A stretch of 32,901 nucleotides of DNA from Desulfuromonadales bacterium (GTDB taxonomy: Bacteria; Desulfobacterota; Desulfuromonadia; Desulfuromonadales; BM103). The translations under genes were made by a program, and so were the position numbers. Below are positions 32,812 to 32,901 of the stretch, one piece after another. Under the pieces are notes generated by a model. That model did not search any database. It was not told the DNA's origin and saw only the letters and a list, made by a program, of their open reading frames with translations. The stretch covers positions 1 to 32,901 of the forward strand of contig JACZKE010000043.1 of NCBI GenBank assembly GCA_014860225.1. The letters run 5' to 3'. Numbering within the stretch: the first letter of the stretch is position 1; each line of letters opens with the position of its first letter.

Positions 32812-32901
32812 AAGCAAAGAAAACGGCGGCCATGGCATGGAGCATTGCTTGCGCGAGGTTTTCTGTGGTTTCAATTGTCCGGGTTCTCGGGAACGACAGG
32901 G

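Larger units (their letters stand above)
32547..32901. other. Right-edge intergenic region
   Basis: Beyond the toxin-antitoxin promoter no gene is recognised. The palindromic repeat at 32782-32811 lies within it. A gene may begin beyond the window. Confidence 0.5.

Overview
The window looks like chromosomal DNA from a Desulfuromonadales-type (Geobacter/Desulfuromonas/Pelobacter-like) deltaproteobacterium. This rests on the overall look of the MaeB, GlnA and PII proteins, on a Tad (Flp) pilus locus built from Desulfuromonadales-like parts, and on many short palindromic intergenic repeats. It is an inference from protein and repeat character; no 16S gene or other taxonomic marker is present.

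Layout. (1) 1-690 has no gene but holds two long imperfect inverted repeats, then maeB (malic enzyme fused to a phosphotransacetylase-like domain) with a terminator. (2) 2959-3293 is a repeat-rich spacer, followed by thrC (threonine synthase). (3) 4740-9134 holds a GtrB/DPM-type glycosyltransferase whose start abuts a run of nine G, and two large multi-membrane proteins (a GT-C-like protein and a YfhO-like protein). (4) On the minus strand, glnB (PII) and glnA (glutamine synthetase) read in that order. A sigma-54-type promoter precedes glnB, and a strong hairpin at 9220-9258 separates glnA from the convergent YfhO-like gene. (5) 11869-23777 is a complete-looking Tad pilus locus: flp pilin, cpaA prepilin peptidase, cpaB, cpaC secretin, a small lipoprotein, tadE, a Cys-rich tadG-like gene, tadZ, tadA, tadB, tadC and tadD. 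(6) Read on in the same direction are a TMTC-like TPR membrane protein, a DUF2079 membrane protein, a second GtrB-like glycosyltransferase, a methyltransferase and a GtrA-like protein (23819-29270). Together these make a lipid-linked sugar transfer module attached to the pilus locus. (7) On the minus strand, an AI-2E family permease, a DUF948 protein and a YtxH-like protein lie between two copies of a 40-bp direct repeat. (8) A MazEF/PemIK-type toxin-antitoxin pair has an operator-like palindrome, and a palindromic repeat lies at the right edge.

How the genes work together. MaeB, ThrC, GlnA and PII are housekeeping carbon and nitrogen metabolism. The Tad genes form one assembly machine: pilin, peptidase, outer-membrane secretin, inner-membrane ATPase and platform, and minor pilins. 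The most interesting hypothesis is that the glycosyltransferase/GtrA/TMTC/DUF2079 module downstream of tadD modifies the pilus or another exported protein. A second is that the earlier glycosyltransferase is phase-variable through its G tract. The intergenic regions carry an unusual number of structured repeats of several families.
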